64,000 nucleotides of DNA from an uncultured Flavobacteriales bacterium (GCA_938082505.1 CALLLH010000005.1:62001-126000); one strand, 5' to 3'. Positions 50,955 to 60,235 are shown, counted from the stretch's first letter. Notes: generated by a model from the letters alone, not told the origin. Translations and numbers: made by a program.

Positions 50955-52465
50955 CGATCCGTTTTGGAACCATTCACCTTGACAATGCGGCCCGCTCTGT
51001 ATTGTCGCACCAACCGCACGATACCTGAAGTATCGAAATAACGCCAATTGCCTTCAGGCAACCCACCCTCGTACCGTCCACTTGAAGCCCGTATTCCGGA
51101 AGGCCAATATGTCACATGTTCTCCCGTCGGAACACCGGAAACATATTCTCCCTCAAACCTCACTTGTCCATCGGGGCCATCATGACGCCAAACTCCATCC
51201 CGTTCCCCATCCAGATAAACACCGGACCTGCGGTCATCGTTCACATGTTCCACCCAAGGCCCTTGCTTCATGCCGCGTTCATATCTGCCAACCGCCAGGG
51301 TGTCGCCCTGTCTTGACAGCTCGACGAAATCTCCATCTTCCTTGCCTTTGCGGTATTGCTCATCCCGATGCAAAGCCCCGCCCTCATGATACCACTTCCA
51401 GCGGCCATGCCATGCATCCGCCCGGTATGCACCCTCCTGCTCAGTGGTGCCATCCACCCTCAAAAAAGTCCAGGGCCCATCCCGTTTTCCATCGAGGTAT
51501 CCGCCTTCGGCCTTCACCTCGCCCGATGGCCAGAACAGCTTCCATTCGCCTGACCGTCTGCCTAGACTATCCAAGGAACCCGATGCGTGAAGCATCCCTT
51601 CACGAAACACGCGAACCTCGACCAAGTGCCCCTTCTCATCAAAAAAACGATGGGTACCCATGGGCACATCCTCACGCCAAGGCCCGGATCTCGAAACCTG
51701 ACCGTTCGGATGAAAAGCCTTGCGTAAATCAAGCGCTACAGATTGCGGAGCATCCTTGACCTGCTCCCCCCGTTTCCAAGTCTCCGTTCGCTCCAAATCA
51801 CCGCTTCGGCTGAAAAACTTGAATACACCCTCTTTCAAACCGCGTTCGTAAGGCCCTTCAGATCGAACCCCTCCATTCGGCCAGAACGTCATCCATTTGC
51901 CGGTCTTCCGCTGTTGTGCATCGTAGCGATTGATGTCCTCCACCCAGCGCAACAGGTCATCGCGGTAGCCACTTCTCCGGATGATCCTTTCACTTCCCTC
52001 TTCATCCACCGCCAGATTGATGGCAATGCCTTCTTTTCGACCCGCCTTCCATGGAATCCTCGCGATCTCGCGGCCCAGTTCATCAAATTCCAACGCCCAA
52101 CCATCCATCGTGTCTCTTCTCCATGGAATGCTTCTGACCAAGGTTCCCAGCGTATCCCATTGTTGCTCCACTCCTTCCTTTCTGCCCTCGAGATAACCCA
52201 ACGTCGTCTCCACCCTGCCCTTTCGGTCATAGAACACCCACTCGCCATCCAAGTCCCCATCCCTCCAATTTCCCTCGCTCTTCCTGGTTCCATCCTCATG
52301 AAATGAGGTCCAGAACCCCGCCGGAACGCCTTCCACCAACCATCCCCTGCTGCTGATCGATCCATCCCCAAATCGGTATTCCACGGCTACGCTGTCTTGT
52401 CCAGCTCCCTCCAGCACAGCGCAAGAACAACCGATCAGCAAAACCATATTTTTCCAGGAACCCAT
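50951..52465 (-). CDS. Exported MORN-repeat protein
   Basis: The 504-residue protein has a short hydrophobic start (MVLLIGCSCAVLEGAG; lipobox-like LIGC, or signal peptidase I cleavage after GAGQ). More than a dozen tandem MORN_2-type repeats of about 23 residues follow, pattern G-x-W-x-x-G-x-x-x-G-x-W-x-x-Y/F, e.g. GEWVFYDRKGRVETTLGYLE and GEWKLFWPSGEVKAEGGYLD. The repeats build an extended beta sheet, often found in YwqK-type proteins; function unknown. The ATGA overlap with the PAS kinase gene points to co-expression and perhaps a shared pathway. I use the ATG at 52465; a start at 52501 would add 12 residues before the signal. It begins at the edge of the putative origin region. Confidence 0.8.
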   Translation of the reverse strand: MGSWKNMVLLIGCSCAVLEGAGQDSVAVEYRFGDGSISSRGWLVEGVPAGFWTSFHEDGTRKSEGNWRDGDLDGEWVFYDRKGRVETTLGYLEGRKEGVEQQWDTLGTLVRSIPWRRDTMDGWALEFDELGREIARIPWKAGRKEGIAINLAVDEEGSERIIRRSGYRDDLLRWVEDINRYDAQQRKTGKWMTFWPNGGVRSEGPYERGLKEGVFKFFSRSGDLERTETWKRGEQVKDAPQSVALDLRKAFHPNGQVSRSGPWREDVPMGTHRFFDEKGHLVEVRVFREGMLHASGSLDSLGRRSGEWKLFWPSGEVKAEGGYLDGKRDGPWTFLRVDGTTEQEGAYRADAWHGRWKWYHEGGALHRDEQYRKGKEDGDFVELSRQGDTLAVGRYERGMKQGPWVEHVNDDRRSGVYLDGERDGVWRHDGPDGQVRFEGEYVSGVPTGEHVTYWPSGIRASSGRYEGGLPEGNWRYFDTSGIVRLVRQYRAGRIVKVNGSKTDR

Positions 52466-52970
52466 CACCTCCGCAAGTTGGTCATCCCCCCTCAACTCCA
52501 CTTCTTCTGCTCCATGGTTTCTTTCCCCAACACACTATCTAATCTTTTATTCTTTAAAAGAAGTTTAGTGGTCATAGTAGGTCTGTTCATACTGATGAAA
52601 ACTCCTTCACCGCAAACTTGGAGCTGATGGAAATCCATGGTGTTTGGTCAGTTTTCACGCATTATTGACGAAGGCAGAATATTCAATATCAGTTGAATGA
52701 ATCAAGTTTTCACACAAAATCGTGAATTGGTGGTAACCGCCATTCTCAGCAACTGTCTTCGCTTCCCAGTGTGGATATGAGCGGCAACCATGTGGGGATG
52801 ATTGGGAGAAGTAGAGGTAAAACAGAGGGTGTTTTGCGTCACGATTGTGCAAGCCAGATTGGGCACGTAAAAACCAAATTTTCTTATGGAGAGTTTACAC
52901 ACATCAATTCGTGCGAATTCACATTTTCATGTGGACGAATCGTAATCGAGGAATACAGGAACTTCGGGGC
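52466..52970. other. Candidate chromosomal replication origin (oriC)
   Basis: This is the only gene-free stretch over 300 bp. It is AT-rich: rows 52501-52560 and 52681-52740 are each 35% GC, against nearly 50-60% in the flanks. Particularly AT-rich is 52,541-52,567, a candidate unwinding element. DnaA-box-like sites (consensus TGTGGATAA / TTATCCACA) are TGTGGATAT at 52,770-52,778 (8/9), TGTGGACGA at 52,930-52,938 (7/9) and TTACACACA at 52,895-52,903 (7/9). GTTTTCAC occurs twice (52,651 and 52,706). GC skew of the + strand changes sign here from C-rich to G-rich, as at origins, and mnmG with two parS-like sites is 5-7 kb away. No dnaA or dnaN gene is in the window; origin function is inference. 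Confidence 0.6.
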
Positions 52971-53399
52971 ATGAGGATTCACCTTGGAAACGACCACGCA
53001 GCTGGTCCTTTGAGAGCAGCGGTGATGGCCTGGTTGGCTGACCGGGGGCATGAAATCGTGGACCACGGAACCAACGGTGATGGCAGTGTGGATTACCCGG
53101 ATCACGTGCACCCTTTGGCCATGGGTGTAAAGGAGGACGCGGCCTTGGGTATCCTCATCTGCGGCTCTGCCAATGGGGTGGCCATGACGGCAAACAAGCA
53201 TGAGGGGGTGAGGGCGGCCATAGCGTGGAGGCCGGATATCGCGGCACTGGCGAGACAGCACAACAATGCCAATGTCCTGTGTCTTCCGGCCAGGTTCATT
53301 GCCATTCCCGATGCAATCGATTGCATCGACACATTCATTGAAACCGCTTTCGAAGGGGGTCGGCATGAGCGCCGGGTCGCCAAAATCACTTGCGCATGA
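52971..53399 (+). CDS. rpiB: Ribose-5-phosphate isomerase B (RpiB/LacAB family)
   Basis: The 142-residue enzyme interconverts ribose-5-phosphate and ribulose-5-phosphate in the pentose phosphate pathway. Family landmarks are NDHAAGPLRAAV near the N-terminus (phosphate site), DHGTNGDGSVDYPD, the active-site Cys in LICGSANGVAMTANKHEGVRA and HNNANVLCLPARFI. The first Asp pattern GNDHAG reads GNDHAA, a mild change. The start at 52971 is set by homology; the frame is open upstream through the putative origin. It overlaps the M28 gene (ATGA), so the two are coupled. Confidence 0.9.
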   Translation: MRIHLGNDHAAGPLRAAVMAWLADRGHEIVDHGTNGDGSVDYPDHVHPLAMGVKEDAALGILICGSANGVAMTANKHEGVRAAIAWRPDIAALARQHNNANVLCLPARFIAIPDAIDCIDTFIETAFEGGRHERRVAKITCA

Positions 53400-54982
53400 A
53401 ACACGCCATTCTTCCCTTTTCATTGGTCCTGTGTTGTCTCCTGCCGATTGCAGTGGCCGGCCAGGTCTTGCAACACATGGACGCAGCCGGAACCTGGGCC
53501 GAGACGATCACGCCTGAGGACCTGGCAACCCACCTTTACATCCTGGCGTCGGACTCCATGGAGGGCCGGGAAACAACCAAACCCGGTCAGCGCAAGGCAG
53601 CGGATTATATCGCGACACAATTCGAATCCATGGGCCTGGAACCCGTCAATGGAAGCTACTTCCAGGACGTGCCCATGCGGGTAAGCAAGTTGTTGGGTGG
53701 TGTGGTATCCGTGAGGGATGAAAAGCTCTTGTTCAAGGAAGATTTTGTGCCCTACCCAGGGATTGAGGTGAAGGACCTTACAGCCGAAGCGGTATTTGTG
53801 GGGTATGGAATCCAGGAGGGTGAGTGGGATGATTATGCCGGCCTCGATGTTCGGGGAAAGGTGGTGGTCATGATGTCAGGAGAGCCCGGGGACGAGAAAA
53901 ACGGCTTTGAATTGACGGCGGATGGGTCGCCTTCCCGGTGGAGCAAGGAGCGCAATGCGAAACGGGAACTGGCTGACAGCCTCGGCGCCGAGGGGGTGAT
54001 TGTGGTCACGCCGGATTTTGGCACGATGCGTTCACGCATGGTGCCGTGGTTGAGCCGGGAGCGGATGCGGTTGGATGTGGATCGGGAAGGCGAGGGCACA
54101 GATCTGCCGACGTTGTTGACCTCGGAAGAGGTGCTCCTGAGGATGACGGGGTGGAAGAGCATGAAGGATGTGCGGAAAAAATGGCCGAAGCGAAAACTCA
54201 AGGCCACGGACTTTGGGGTGATGGAAATGGGCTTGGCCCGAAAAGACGAGCGGATCATGGCCTCCAACGTCTGGGGCCTGCTTCCGGGTTCCGATTCCAC
54301 ATTGGCGGACGAAATTGTGGCCCTGACGAGTCACTACGATCATGTGGGCATCGATAAGGACGGGCTGATTTACAATGGAGCTGACGATGACGGCAGCGGA
54401 ACGGTGAGCCTGCTTGAAAACGCGGAAGCGTGGACCCTGGCCGCGAAGGCGGGCGACGGTCCCCGTCGAAGTGTTTTGTTCATGGCGTTCGTAGGCGAGG
54501 AAAAGGGCCTTCTGGGATCAGAATGGTACAGTGAAAACGCCGCTTTCCCACTGGAACAGCATGTCTGTGATCTCAACATGGACATGGTGGGCCGCGTCGA
54601 TGAGGCACATCCCGATGATGACCGCTACATCTATTTGATCGGCAGCGATAAACTGTCCAGCGAATTGCATGAAATCAGCGAGGCGGTGAATGAATCCCAC
54701 GTGGGTTTGGACCTGGACTACACCTTCAACGCGCCCGATGATCCCAACCGGTTCTATTACCGGAGTGACCACTACAACTTTGCGAAGCACGGCATCCCCG
54801 TCATCTTCTATTTCAGTGGGGTTCACGAGGATTACCACGGCCCCGGAGACACTCCGGACAAGATCCTCTATCCGAAGATGTCGGAAATCGGGAAGCTGGT
54901 CTTTCTGACCTCTTGGGAGGTGGCCAATCGGGACGCGAAACTTGAAGTGGACCGCGTCAACGACTTTCCGACGAACCGCTGA
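53396..54982 (+). CDS. Secreted M28-family zinc aminopeptidase with PA domain
   Basis: The 528-residue protein begins with a signal peptide (MKHAILPFSLVLCCLLPIAV with cleavage after VAG). An N-terminal part of the peptidase fold is followed by an inserted protease-associated domain (about residues 110-240) and then the zinc site. Ligands are His in SHYDHVGI, bridging Asp in NGADDDGSGT, catalytic Glu pair GEEKGLLGSEWY, Asp in NMDMVG and His in EDYHGPGDT. It should release N-terminal residues from peptides in the periplasm or outside. The ATG at 53396 overlaps the rpiB stop. The 3' end overlaps the convergent lipoprotein gene by 26 bp. Confidence 0.9.
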   Translation: MKHAILPFSLVLCCLLPIAVAGQVLQHMDAAGTWAETITPEDLATHLYILASDSMEGRETTKPGQRKAADYIATQFESMGLEPVNGSYFQDVPMRVSKLLGGVVSVRDEKLLFKEDFVPYPGIEVKDLTAEAVFVGYGIQEGEWDDYAGLDVRGKVVVMMSGEPGDEKNGFELTADGSPSRWSKERNAKRELADSLGAEGVIVVTPDFGTMRSRMVPWLSRERMRLDVDREGEGTDLPTLLTSEEVLLRMTGWKSMKDVRKKWPKRKLKATDFGVMEMGLARKDERIMASNVWGLLPGSDSTLADEIVALTSHYDHVGIDKDGLIYNGADDDGSGTVSLLENAEAWTLAAKAGDGPRRSVLFMAFVGEEKGLLGSEWYSENAAFPLEQHVCDLNMDMVGRVDEAHPDDDRYIYLIGSDKLSSELHEISEAVNESHVGLDLDYTFNAPDDPNRFYYRSDHYNFAKHGIPVIFYFSGVHEDYHGPGDTPDKILYPKMSEIGKLVFLTSWEVANRDAKLEVDRVNDFPTNR

Positions 54983-56192
54983 TGGCCTCGACGAAGGCGG
55001 CCTGCTCGAGTGTGTGCTTGACGCCGGTGGCCGGGCCGTTGAATCCCGAGTGAATCCAGGGCTCCTTGGCGTTCGGGCGCAAAACGAGGGTGGTGGGAAA
55101 ACTGACCACCCGGTCGAGGAAGGGCAGGGCTTTCTGAGCCTCTTGCTTTGATGCAGGACCGGCCAACGCAATGGACCAGCGCCCTTCATGGCGCCACATC
55201 TCCATGGACTCGCTGTACGCCTTCAGTCGGTTGAGTGCCCTTTTTTCGCCGGATTCGCGGTCAAGCCCGCGTTCAAACGCAAGGGTGTGCACGATGACGT
55301 GGGGGTGGGAATCCAGCAAGGAGGCCAACAACCGGTGCTCGTCCATGCAATTGGGACACCAGCTCCCCATGATGCTGAGGATGTGGACCGCAGTATCGGT
55401 AGGTTCCCAATTCCAAGAGACCGAGTCACCGACCAAATTCAAGCCCGAATAAGCGACGGGTTGTCCGGTCCATAGGGCTTTCATCCCGTCGTTCAGGGCG
55501 GGCGTTTCCTCCGTCATCGCAGATCCCACAAATGGTGTGCTGTAATGGTTGCCGCTGTAGAACCACCCCGCGGTCAACCCCCCATCGACAGATCGACGGG
55601 CTGAAAACAGAAAAAGGTGGGCCCCATCGAAGGTCTGCAGGGTGATGTTGCCGCCGTCTTCACTGCCGTGGAGGTAGCGAAAGTCGCCTGTGGCCGTCTC
55701 AATCGTCCCGGTCAGGCCCCCATCACGATCGGAACGCATAACCAGGTCTCCGAACCAGGGGTCTTCGTTTCCGAATGCGAGGCGCCAGACCTCCTCTTTG
55801 TGGGGGTGTGCCGGAGCGGCCTGCCCGCCCTCTCCCGCTCTCCAGGAAACATGGACTTCATAGGGGTCCTCCCCGGTGCGGAGGACATCGGTCCATTGGC
55901 CGTGACCCTCCCCGTTCAAACACACGGAGCCATCAAAGACGGGAACCGTGTAGCACCCGTCTTGTTGGGTGAGGTCAAGACGCTCTGCACCATTGAACAA
56001 TGCGAGGAATTCGGGCGTCTTGGAACCCGGAATCCGAACGTCCACACTGTCGGAGAGGTGGAACACCAAAACGCCATTGTTTCCCCCGTGAGCCGAGCTG
56101 TTTAGGGTTGCGCGGGACGTGTGTTCAACCGCTTCTTGACACCCCGTGCAGAGCAACAGCACGAAGAGCGCACCACGCCACAGGGGACCCAT
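54957..56192 (-). CDS. Lipoprotein with thioredoxin-like (TlpA/ResA) domain
   Basis: The 411-residue protein has a lipoprotein signal (ALFVLLLCTGC, Cys about 18). A beta-rich N-terminal domain of about 240 residues follows, and then a thioredoxin-fold domain with the redox motif GSWCPNCMDE (about residue 280) and the cis-Pro loop VSFPTTLVLRP. The N-terminal domain resembles the DUF4369-like or similar extension of Bacteroidota TlpA-type proteins, but I do not recognise it safely. It probably reduces or isomerises disulfides in the periplasm. Its start overlaps the ALDH stop (TGATG), so they are co-expressed. The 3' end overlaps the M28 gene by 26 bp. Confidence 0.8.
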   Translation of the reverse strand: MGPLWRGALFVLLLCTGCQEAVEHTSRATLNSSAHGGNNGVLVFHLSDSVDVRIPGSKTPEFLALFNGAERLDLTQQDGCYTVPVFDGSVCLNGEGHGQWTDVLRTGEDPYEVHVSWRAGEGGQAAPAHPHKEEVWRLAFGNEDPWFGDLVMRSDRDGGLTGTIETATGDFRYLHGSEDGGNITLQTFDGAHLFLFSARRSVDGGLTAGWFYSGNHYSTPFVGSAMTEETPALNDGMKALWTGQPVAYSGLNLVGDSVSWNWEPTDTAVHILSIMGSWCPNCMDEHRLLASLLDSHPHVIVHTLAFERGLDRESGEKRALNRLKAYSESMEMWRHEGRWSIALAGPASKQEAQKALPFLDRVVSFPTTLVLRPNAKEPWIHSGFNGPATGVKHTLEQAAFVEAISGSSESR

Positions 56193-57724
56193 CAGAATTC
56201 GAACTTGATGCCTTGGGCCAAGGGCAGTTCCGTGCTGTAATTGATCGTGTTTGTCTGGCGACGCATGTAGGCTTTCCAGGCATCACTGCCGGATTCGCGG
56301 CCGCCGCCGGTCTCTTTCTCACCGCCGAACGCCCCACCGATCTCTGCGCCGCTGGTTCCAATGTTCACGTTCGCGATGCCGCAATCGCTGCCGTTCGGAG
56401 AGAGGAAGCGCTCAGCACTGCGAAGGTTGCTGGTCATGATGGCGGAGGACAGGCCTTGCACAACCCCGTTCTGCATTGCAATGGCTTCGTCAAGTGTGTC
56501 GTAACGCATCACATACAGGATGGGCGCAAAGGTTTCGTGCTGAACGATTTCCATGTTGTTGTCGGCCTCCGCGATGGCGGGCTTGACATAACAGCCGGAT
56601 TCATATCCTGCACCGTCGAGCACACCGCCTTCGACGATGATCCGGCCCCCTTGATGGACCACCGCCTCCAGGGCGCTGTTGTATGCCGCAACTGCATCGG
56701 TGTCAATGAGGGGTCCGACGTGGTTGTTCTGGTCCAGGGGGTCACCGATGCGAAGCTGTCCGTAGGCGCTCTTGAGGGCATCCACCACCTTGTCGTAGAT
56801 GCTGCTGTGGATGATGAGTCGGCGGGTGGAAGTGCAGCGTTGTCCGCAGGTGCCCACAGCACCGAAAACGGTGCCGGGAACGACCATTTTGAGGTCGGCA
56901 TCAGGCTCGACGATGATGGCGTTGTTTCCTCCGAGTTCGAGCAGGCTCTTGCCCAAGCGGGCCGCCACGGCTTGGGCGACAATCTTGCCCATTCGGATGG
57001 AACCCGTAGCCGAAATGAGCGCAACACGCTTGTCTGATGTCATCATCTGGCCTACAGTGTAGTCGCCTTGAATGATGCAGGACAGCCCGTCGGGAACATG
57101 GTCCATATCAGCGGTCACCTCATTCCAGATGTTCTGACAGGCTACCGCGGTCATCGGCGTCTTTTCGGAAGGCTTCCAAATGCAGGCATTGCCACACACC
57201 CAGGCGAGGGCGGTATTCCAGTTCCAAACGGCAACCGGGAAATTGAATGCGCTGATGATGCCCACGACCCCCAGGGGGTGCCACTGCTCGTACATGCGGT
57301 GTCCGGGGCGCTCTGAATGCATCGTGAGGCCATACAGCTGTCTGGACAGACCGACGGCGAAGTCACAGATGTCAATCATCTCTTGCACTTCACCAAGGCC
57401 TTCCTGGAGGCTCTTTCCCATTTCATAGGAGACCAAGGCACCGAGGGCGTCTTTGTGTTTCCGCAGTGCTGCCCCATACAAGCGAACAACCTCTCCGCGT
57501 TGCGGTGCGGGAACGTTCCTCCAAGCCAGAGAGGCTTCGGTTGCAGCGGCGACCACTTTCTCGTAATCGGCAGCCGAACAAACACCGGTGCTTCCAATGG
57601 ACGCGCCGTCCACCGGACTGACGCTCGTGATGTTGGATCCGGTGCTGAGGTTGTGCGAACCTATCTGCGTGCCGGGGTTGATGGTGGTCAGTCCCAATTG
57701 GGAAAGATGGGCTTTCATGTCCAT
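56192..57724 (-). CDS. Aldehyde dehydrogenase, ALDH7 (antiquitin / alpha-aminoadipic semialdehyde) type
   Basis: The 510-residue NAD-dependent enzyme has the ALDH landmarks: [32 protein letters not shown], catalytic Glu in [10 protein letters not shown] and catalytic Cys (about residue 297) in [14 protein letters not shown], then the [20 protein letters not shown] motif near the end. The GGNNA and RCTSTRR combination marks the ALDH7A1 group, which oxidises alpha-aminoadipic semialdehyde in lysine breakdown; substrate assignment is by group only. Overlap with the thioredoxin-like gene (TGATG). Upstream 57,725-57,891 holds nothing I recognise before the parS-like site. Confidence 0.88.
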   Translation of the reverse strand: MDMKAHLSQLGLTTINPGTQIGSHNLSTGSNITSVSPVDGASIGSTGVCSAADYEKVVAAATEASLAWRNVPAPQRGEVVRLYGAALRKHKDALGALVSYEMGKSLQEGLGEVQEMIDICDFAVGLSRQLYGLTMHSERPGHRMYEQWHPLGVVGIISAFNFPVAVWNWNTALAWVCGNACIWKPSEKTPMTAVACQNIWNEVTADMDHVPDGLSCIIQGDYTVGQMMTSDKRVALISATGSIRMGKIVAQAVAARLGKSLLELGGNNAIIVEPDADLKMVVPGTVFGAVGTCGQRCTSTRRLIIHSSIYDKVVDALKSAYGQLRIGDPLDQNNHVGPLIDTDAVAAYNSALEAVVHQGGRIIVEGGVLDGAGYESGCYVKPAIAEADNNMEIVQHETFAPILYVMRYDTLDEAIAMQNGVVQGLSSAIMTSNLRSAERFLSPNGSDCGIANVNIGTSGAEIGGAFGGEKETGGGRESGSDAWKAYMRRQTNTINYSTELPLAQGIKFEF

Positions 57725-57891
57725 GGTGCTCGGTTTGTGGGTCGCGAAGTTACTCTTCCGCCTGTTGCGCGGTGGTTTTTGTTTAATGTGTTGGCAATCA
57801 GTGGTTTGTGTTTTGGGCTTTTCTCCGCGTTTGAGGGGGTTGGGTGCGGCGGCTGGAGAAAGCCCGTTTTTCGCGTCCCTATGGCTGTTTG

Positions 57892-57913
57892 GGATGTTCC
57901 ACGTGGAACATCC
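57892..57913. promoter_or_regulatory. parS-like ParB-binding palindrome, copy 1
   Basis: The 16-bp core TGTTCCACGTGGAACA (57,895-57,910) is a perfect palindrome that extends to 22 bp (GG and A outward on one side, CC and T on the other, 57,892-57,913). It differs from the general parS consensus TGTTTCACGTGAAACA at two symmetric positions, and the CC/GG version is known as parS in other bacteria. It ends exactly before the mnmG stop codon. Confidence 0.75.
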
Positions 57914-59776
57914 TCACCTACCGAGGTAGACCATCAGTACTGAGAGGTCTGATGCGGAAACACCACTGATCCGAGAGGCATCGCCCAGTGTTGGTGGTCG
58001 GTGCTCGTCAAGCTTCTGTCTGGCCTCCGTGCTCAGTGATGTGAGCCGCATGTATTCCAAATCGGGGGGGAGCTTGAGGTGTTCAAGGTCTTTCATGCGT
58101 TCTGCTTGGGCCTGTTCTTTTTCGATGTACCCCCTGTACTTCACCCCGGTTTCGATGTGGTCGATCCATTGGTCTGGAATCCCGGTAAACGCGGCCGTGA
58201 GCGCCTCTGATTGGGAAATGAGGGTTTTGAGTTTGAGTTGGGGCCTTGAGACCAGTTTGTCCCAGCGTGTCTTTTGTTGGATGCTGCTGCTTTCATGCGC
58301 CTCCAGTGTGGGGTTGACGTCTGATGGTTCTGCGCTGCTGTTGGAAAGCAGATCGCTCAGTTCATCAAGCCGGGCTTGTTTGTTTTCGAAAAGTGCCCAG
58401 TCTTGGTCGCATATGAGTCCTGTCTCTCTGCCCAGGGGGGTGAGTCGTTTGTCTGCGTTGTCTTGTCTGAGCAGGATCCTGTATTCAGCCCTGCTGGTGA
58501 ACATGCGGTAGGGTTCGTCCGTGCCTTTGGTGACGAGGTCGTTGATCAGCACTCCGATATAGGCCTGGTCTCGTCCGAGGATGAGCGGTGGTTGGTGTGT
58601 GCGGGAGCGGTGGCAGTTGATACCGGCCATGAGTCCTTGGCACGCGGCTTCCTCGTATCCTGTTGTTCCGTTGATTTGCCCTGCGAAGTACAGGCCGGGT
58701 AGGGCTTTCGTTTGGAGAGTGTGGTCCAGTTGCGTTGGAGGGAAGTAATCGTATTCAACGGCGTAACCGGGCCTGAACATCCGGGCGTTTTCTAGGCCTG
58801 GAATCTGGCGCATGGCTTCTAGCTGGACTTCTTTGGGTAGGGATGTGGAGAATCCGTTGATGTAGGTTTCTATGGTGTTGCGCCCTTCGGGTTCTATGAA
58901 GATCTGGTGTCTGTCCTTGTCTGCGAACCGGTGGATCTTGTCTTCTATGCTCGGGCAGTACCGGGGCCCTTTCCCTTGAATGGCCCCCGAAAACATGGGG
59001 CTACGGTCGAGTGCTGATGCCAGTATCTCGTGCACTGCTGGGTTTGTGAAGGTGATGTGGCAGGGCAGTTGGGGTGCTATGGACAGGCGCTCGAAGTAGC
59101 TGAATGCTTCTGCTGTTTCTTCTCCTGGTTGTGGCTCGGTTTTGTCGTAGTCTATGCTGCGGCCGTCTACCCTGGGTGGGGTCCCGGTTTTCATCCGTCC
59201 GGTTTGGAGGCCGTGGCTGCTGAGTTGGCCTGTGATCCCTTCCGCTGCCCGTTCCCCTGATCTTCCGCCGGAGAATTCTTGGGTTCCCAGGTGAATGCGG
59301 CCTTGAAGGAACGTTCCCGAGGTCAGGATGGTGTTGGGTGCTTTGATGGTGAGTCCCAGTTGGGTGTTGACGCCCAGGACCCGCCCGTCTTTGATGAGCA
59401 GGCTGGTGACCATGTCCTGCCACAGGTGGATGTTCTCTTGTGCTTCCAGTTGTTGGCGCCAGGCCCATGCAAATGTGTGCCGGTCGTTCTGGGTTCTGGG
59501 GGACCACATGGCAGGGCCCTTGCTCTTGTTGAGCATGCGGAATTGGATGGCGCTGCGGTCGGATATCCGTCCGCTCATGCCGCCCAGTGCATCGATTTCG
59601 CGGAGAATTTGGCCTTTGGCCACGCCGCCCATGGCGGGGTTGCAGCTCATGGCACCGAGTGTCCCCAGGTTCATGCTGATCAGGAGAACGCGTTCTCCGA
59701 GGGTGGCTGCGGCATGGGCTGCTTCGTTGCCGGCGTGACCTCCGCCGACTACGATGACGTCATATTCTTGAAGCAT
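57914..59776 (-). CDS. mnmG: tRNA uridine-5-carboxymethylaminomethyl modification enzyme MnmG (GidA)
   Basis: The 620-residue FAD enzyme, together with MnmE, modifies U34 of tRNAs reading split codon boxes. The N-terminal FAD motif is [17 protein letters not shown], followed by [23 protein letters not shown]; downstream are [40 protein letters not shown] and the C-terminal [10 protein letters not shown] and [17 protein letters not shown] segments. All are family hallmarks. In many bacteria this gene adjoins the origin. Its two ends abut parS-like palindromes (57,892 and 59,783). ybeY is 27 bp upstream. Confidence 0.97.
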   Translation of the reverse strand: MLQEYDVIVVGGGHAGNEAAHAAATLGERVLLISMNLGTLGAMSCNPAMGGVAKGQILREIDALGGMSGRISDRSAIQFRMLNKSKGPAMWSPRTQNDRHTFAWAWRQQLEAQENIHLWQDMVTSLLIKDGRVLGVNTQLGLTIKAPNTILTSGTFLQGRIHLGTQEFSGGRSGERAAEGITGQLSSHGLQTGRMKTGTPPRVDGRSIDYDKTEPQPGEETAEAFSYFERLSIAPQLPCHITFTNPAVHEILASALDRSPMFSGAIQGKGPRYCPSIEDKIHRFADKDRHQIFIEPEGRNTIETYINGFSTSLPKEVQLEAMRQIPGLENARMFRPGYAVEYDYFPPTQLDHTLQTKALPGLYFAGQINGTTGYEEAACQGLMAGINCHRSRTHQPPLILGRDQAYIGVLINDLVTKGTDEPYRMFTSRAEYRILLRQDNADKRLTPLGRETGLICDQDWALFENKQARLDELSDLLSNSSAEPSDVNPTLEAHESSSIQQKTRWDKLVSRPQLKLKTLISQSEALTAAFTGIPDQWIDHIETGVKYRGYIEKEQAQAERMKDLEHLKLPPDLEYMRLTSLSTEARQKLDEHRPPTLGDASRISGVSASDLSVLMVYLGR

Positions 59777-59782
59777 GGTCTG

Positions 59783-59798
59783 TGTTCCACGTGGAACA
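59783..59798. promoter_or_regulatory. parS-like ParB-binding palindrome, copy 2
   Basis: A second perfect copy of TGTTCCACGTGGAACA lies in the 27-bp gap between the ybeY stop (59,804) and the mnmG start (59,776). The 16-bp core is identical to copy 1; the flanks differ. Two identical 16-mers 1.87 kb apart are very unlikely by chance. Confidence 0.78.
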
Positions 59799-59803
59799 TG
59801 GTG

Positions 59804-60235
59804 TTAAGGAAAGGCCCGGTGGTCAAGCCAGCGGTCTTCCTGGTGTCTCATGGTGCTTTGCTCTTCGTCCGTGGCGTCGTTGTGCCCCAACAGGTGCAGT
59901 ACGCCATGGGCCATGACCCTATGGAGTTCGTCCAAGGTGTTGTGGTTCAGTGTTTTCGCGTTGTCACGAACCCGGTCAATGGAAATCAGGATGTCACCCG
60001 CAATGCCCGCTGCTGACGGCATGGGAAAGGTGAGGATGTCGGTGAGGTAGTCGTGGGCGAGGAATTGTCTGTTGGCTTCAAGCATGTAGCCGTCCGTGCA
60101 GAACTGATAGTGTATGCCGTGCAGCTTGTGCCCGTCCATGGACGCACAGCGGTCCAGCCACGCACGAATGTGGGAGCGGTGGCGTAACCGGAATGTGGGG
60201 TGCTGGAAGTGGAAAGTGATGGTCTTTTCGGCCAT
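59804..60235 (-). CDS. ybeY: rRNA maturation endoribonuclease YbeY
   Basis: The 143-residue zinc-dependent RNase acts in 16S rRNA 3' maturation and ribosome quality control. The metal motif HGVLHLLGHNDATDEE with following MRHQED contains the three His of the H3xH5xH type. DYLTDILTFPMPSAAGIAGD is the conserved substrate-side segment. Its start overlaps the stop of the RsbW-like gene (TGATG), and the order ATPase-ybeY-mnmG is one I know from other Bacteroidota. Confidence 0.94.
   Translation of the reverse strand: MAEKTITFHFQHPTFRLRHRSHIRAWLDRCASMDGHKLHGIHYQFCTDGYMLEANRQFLAHDYLTDILTFPMPSAAGIAGDILISIDRVRDNAKTLNHNTLDELHRVMAHGVLHLLGHNDATDEEQSTMRHQEDRWLDHRAFP

Noticed and set aside
52789-52797. 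TGTGGGGAT in the intergenic gap as a further DnaA box
   Set aside because: Only 6 of 9 positions agree with the consensus; counting it would inflate the origin evidence.
52655-52902. Small open frames on the - strand inside the 52.5-53 kb gap
   Set aside because: Sixty-odd codons, AT-rich, atypical composition and no start context or motif; better explained as non-coding origin sequence.
54694-54703. CCCACGTGGG inside the M28 gene as a third parS site
   Set aside because: Only the central CCACGTGG agrees; the flanking TGTT and AACA are missing, and it lies within coding sequence.
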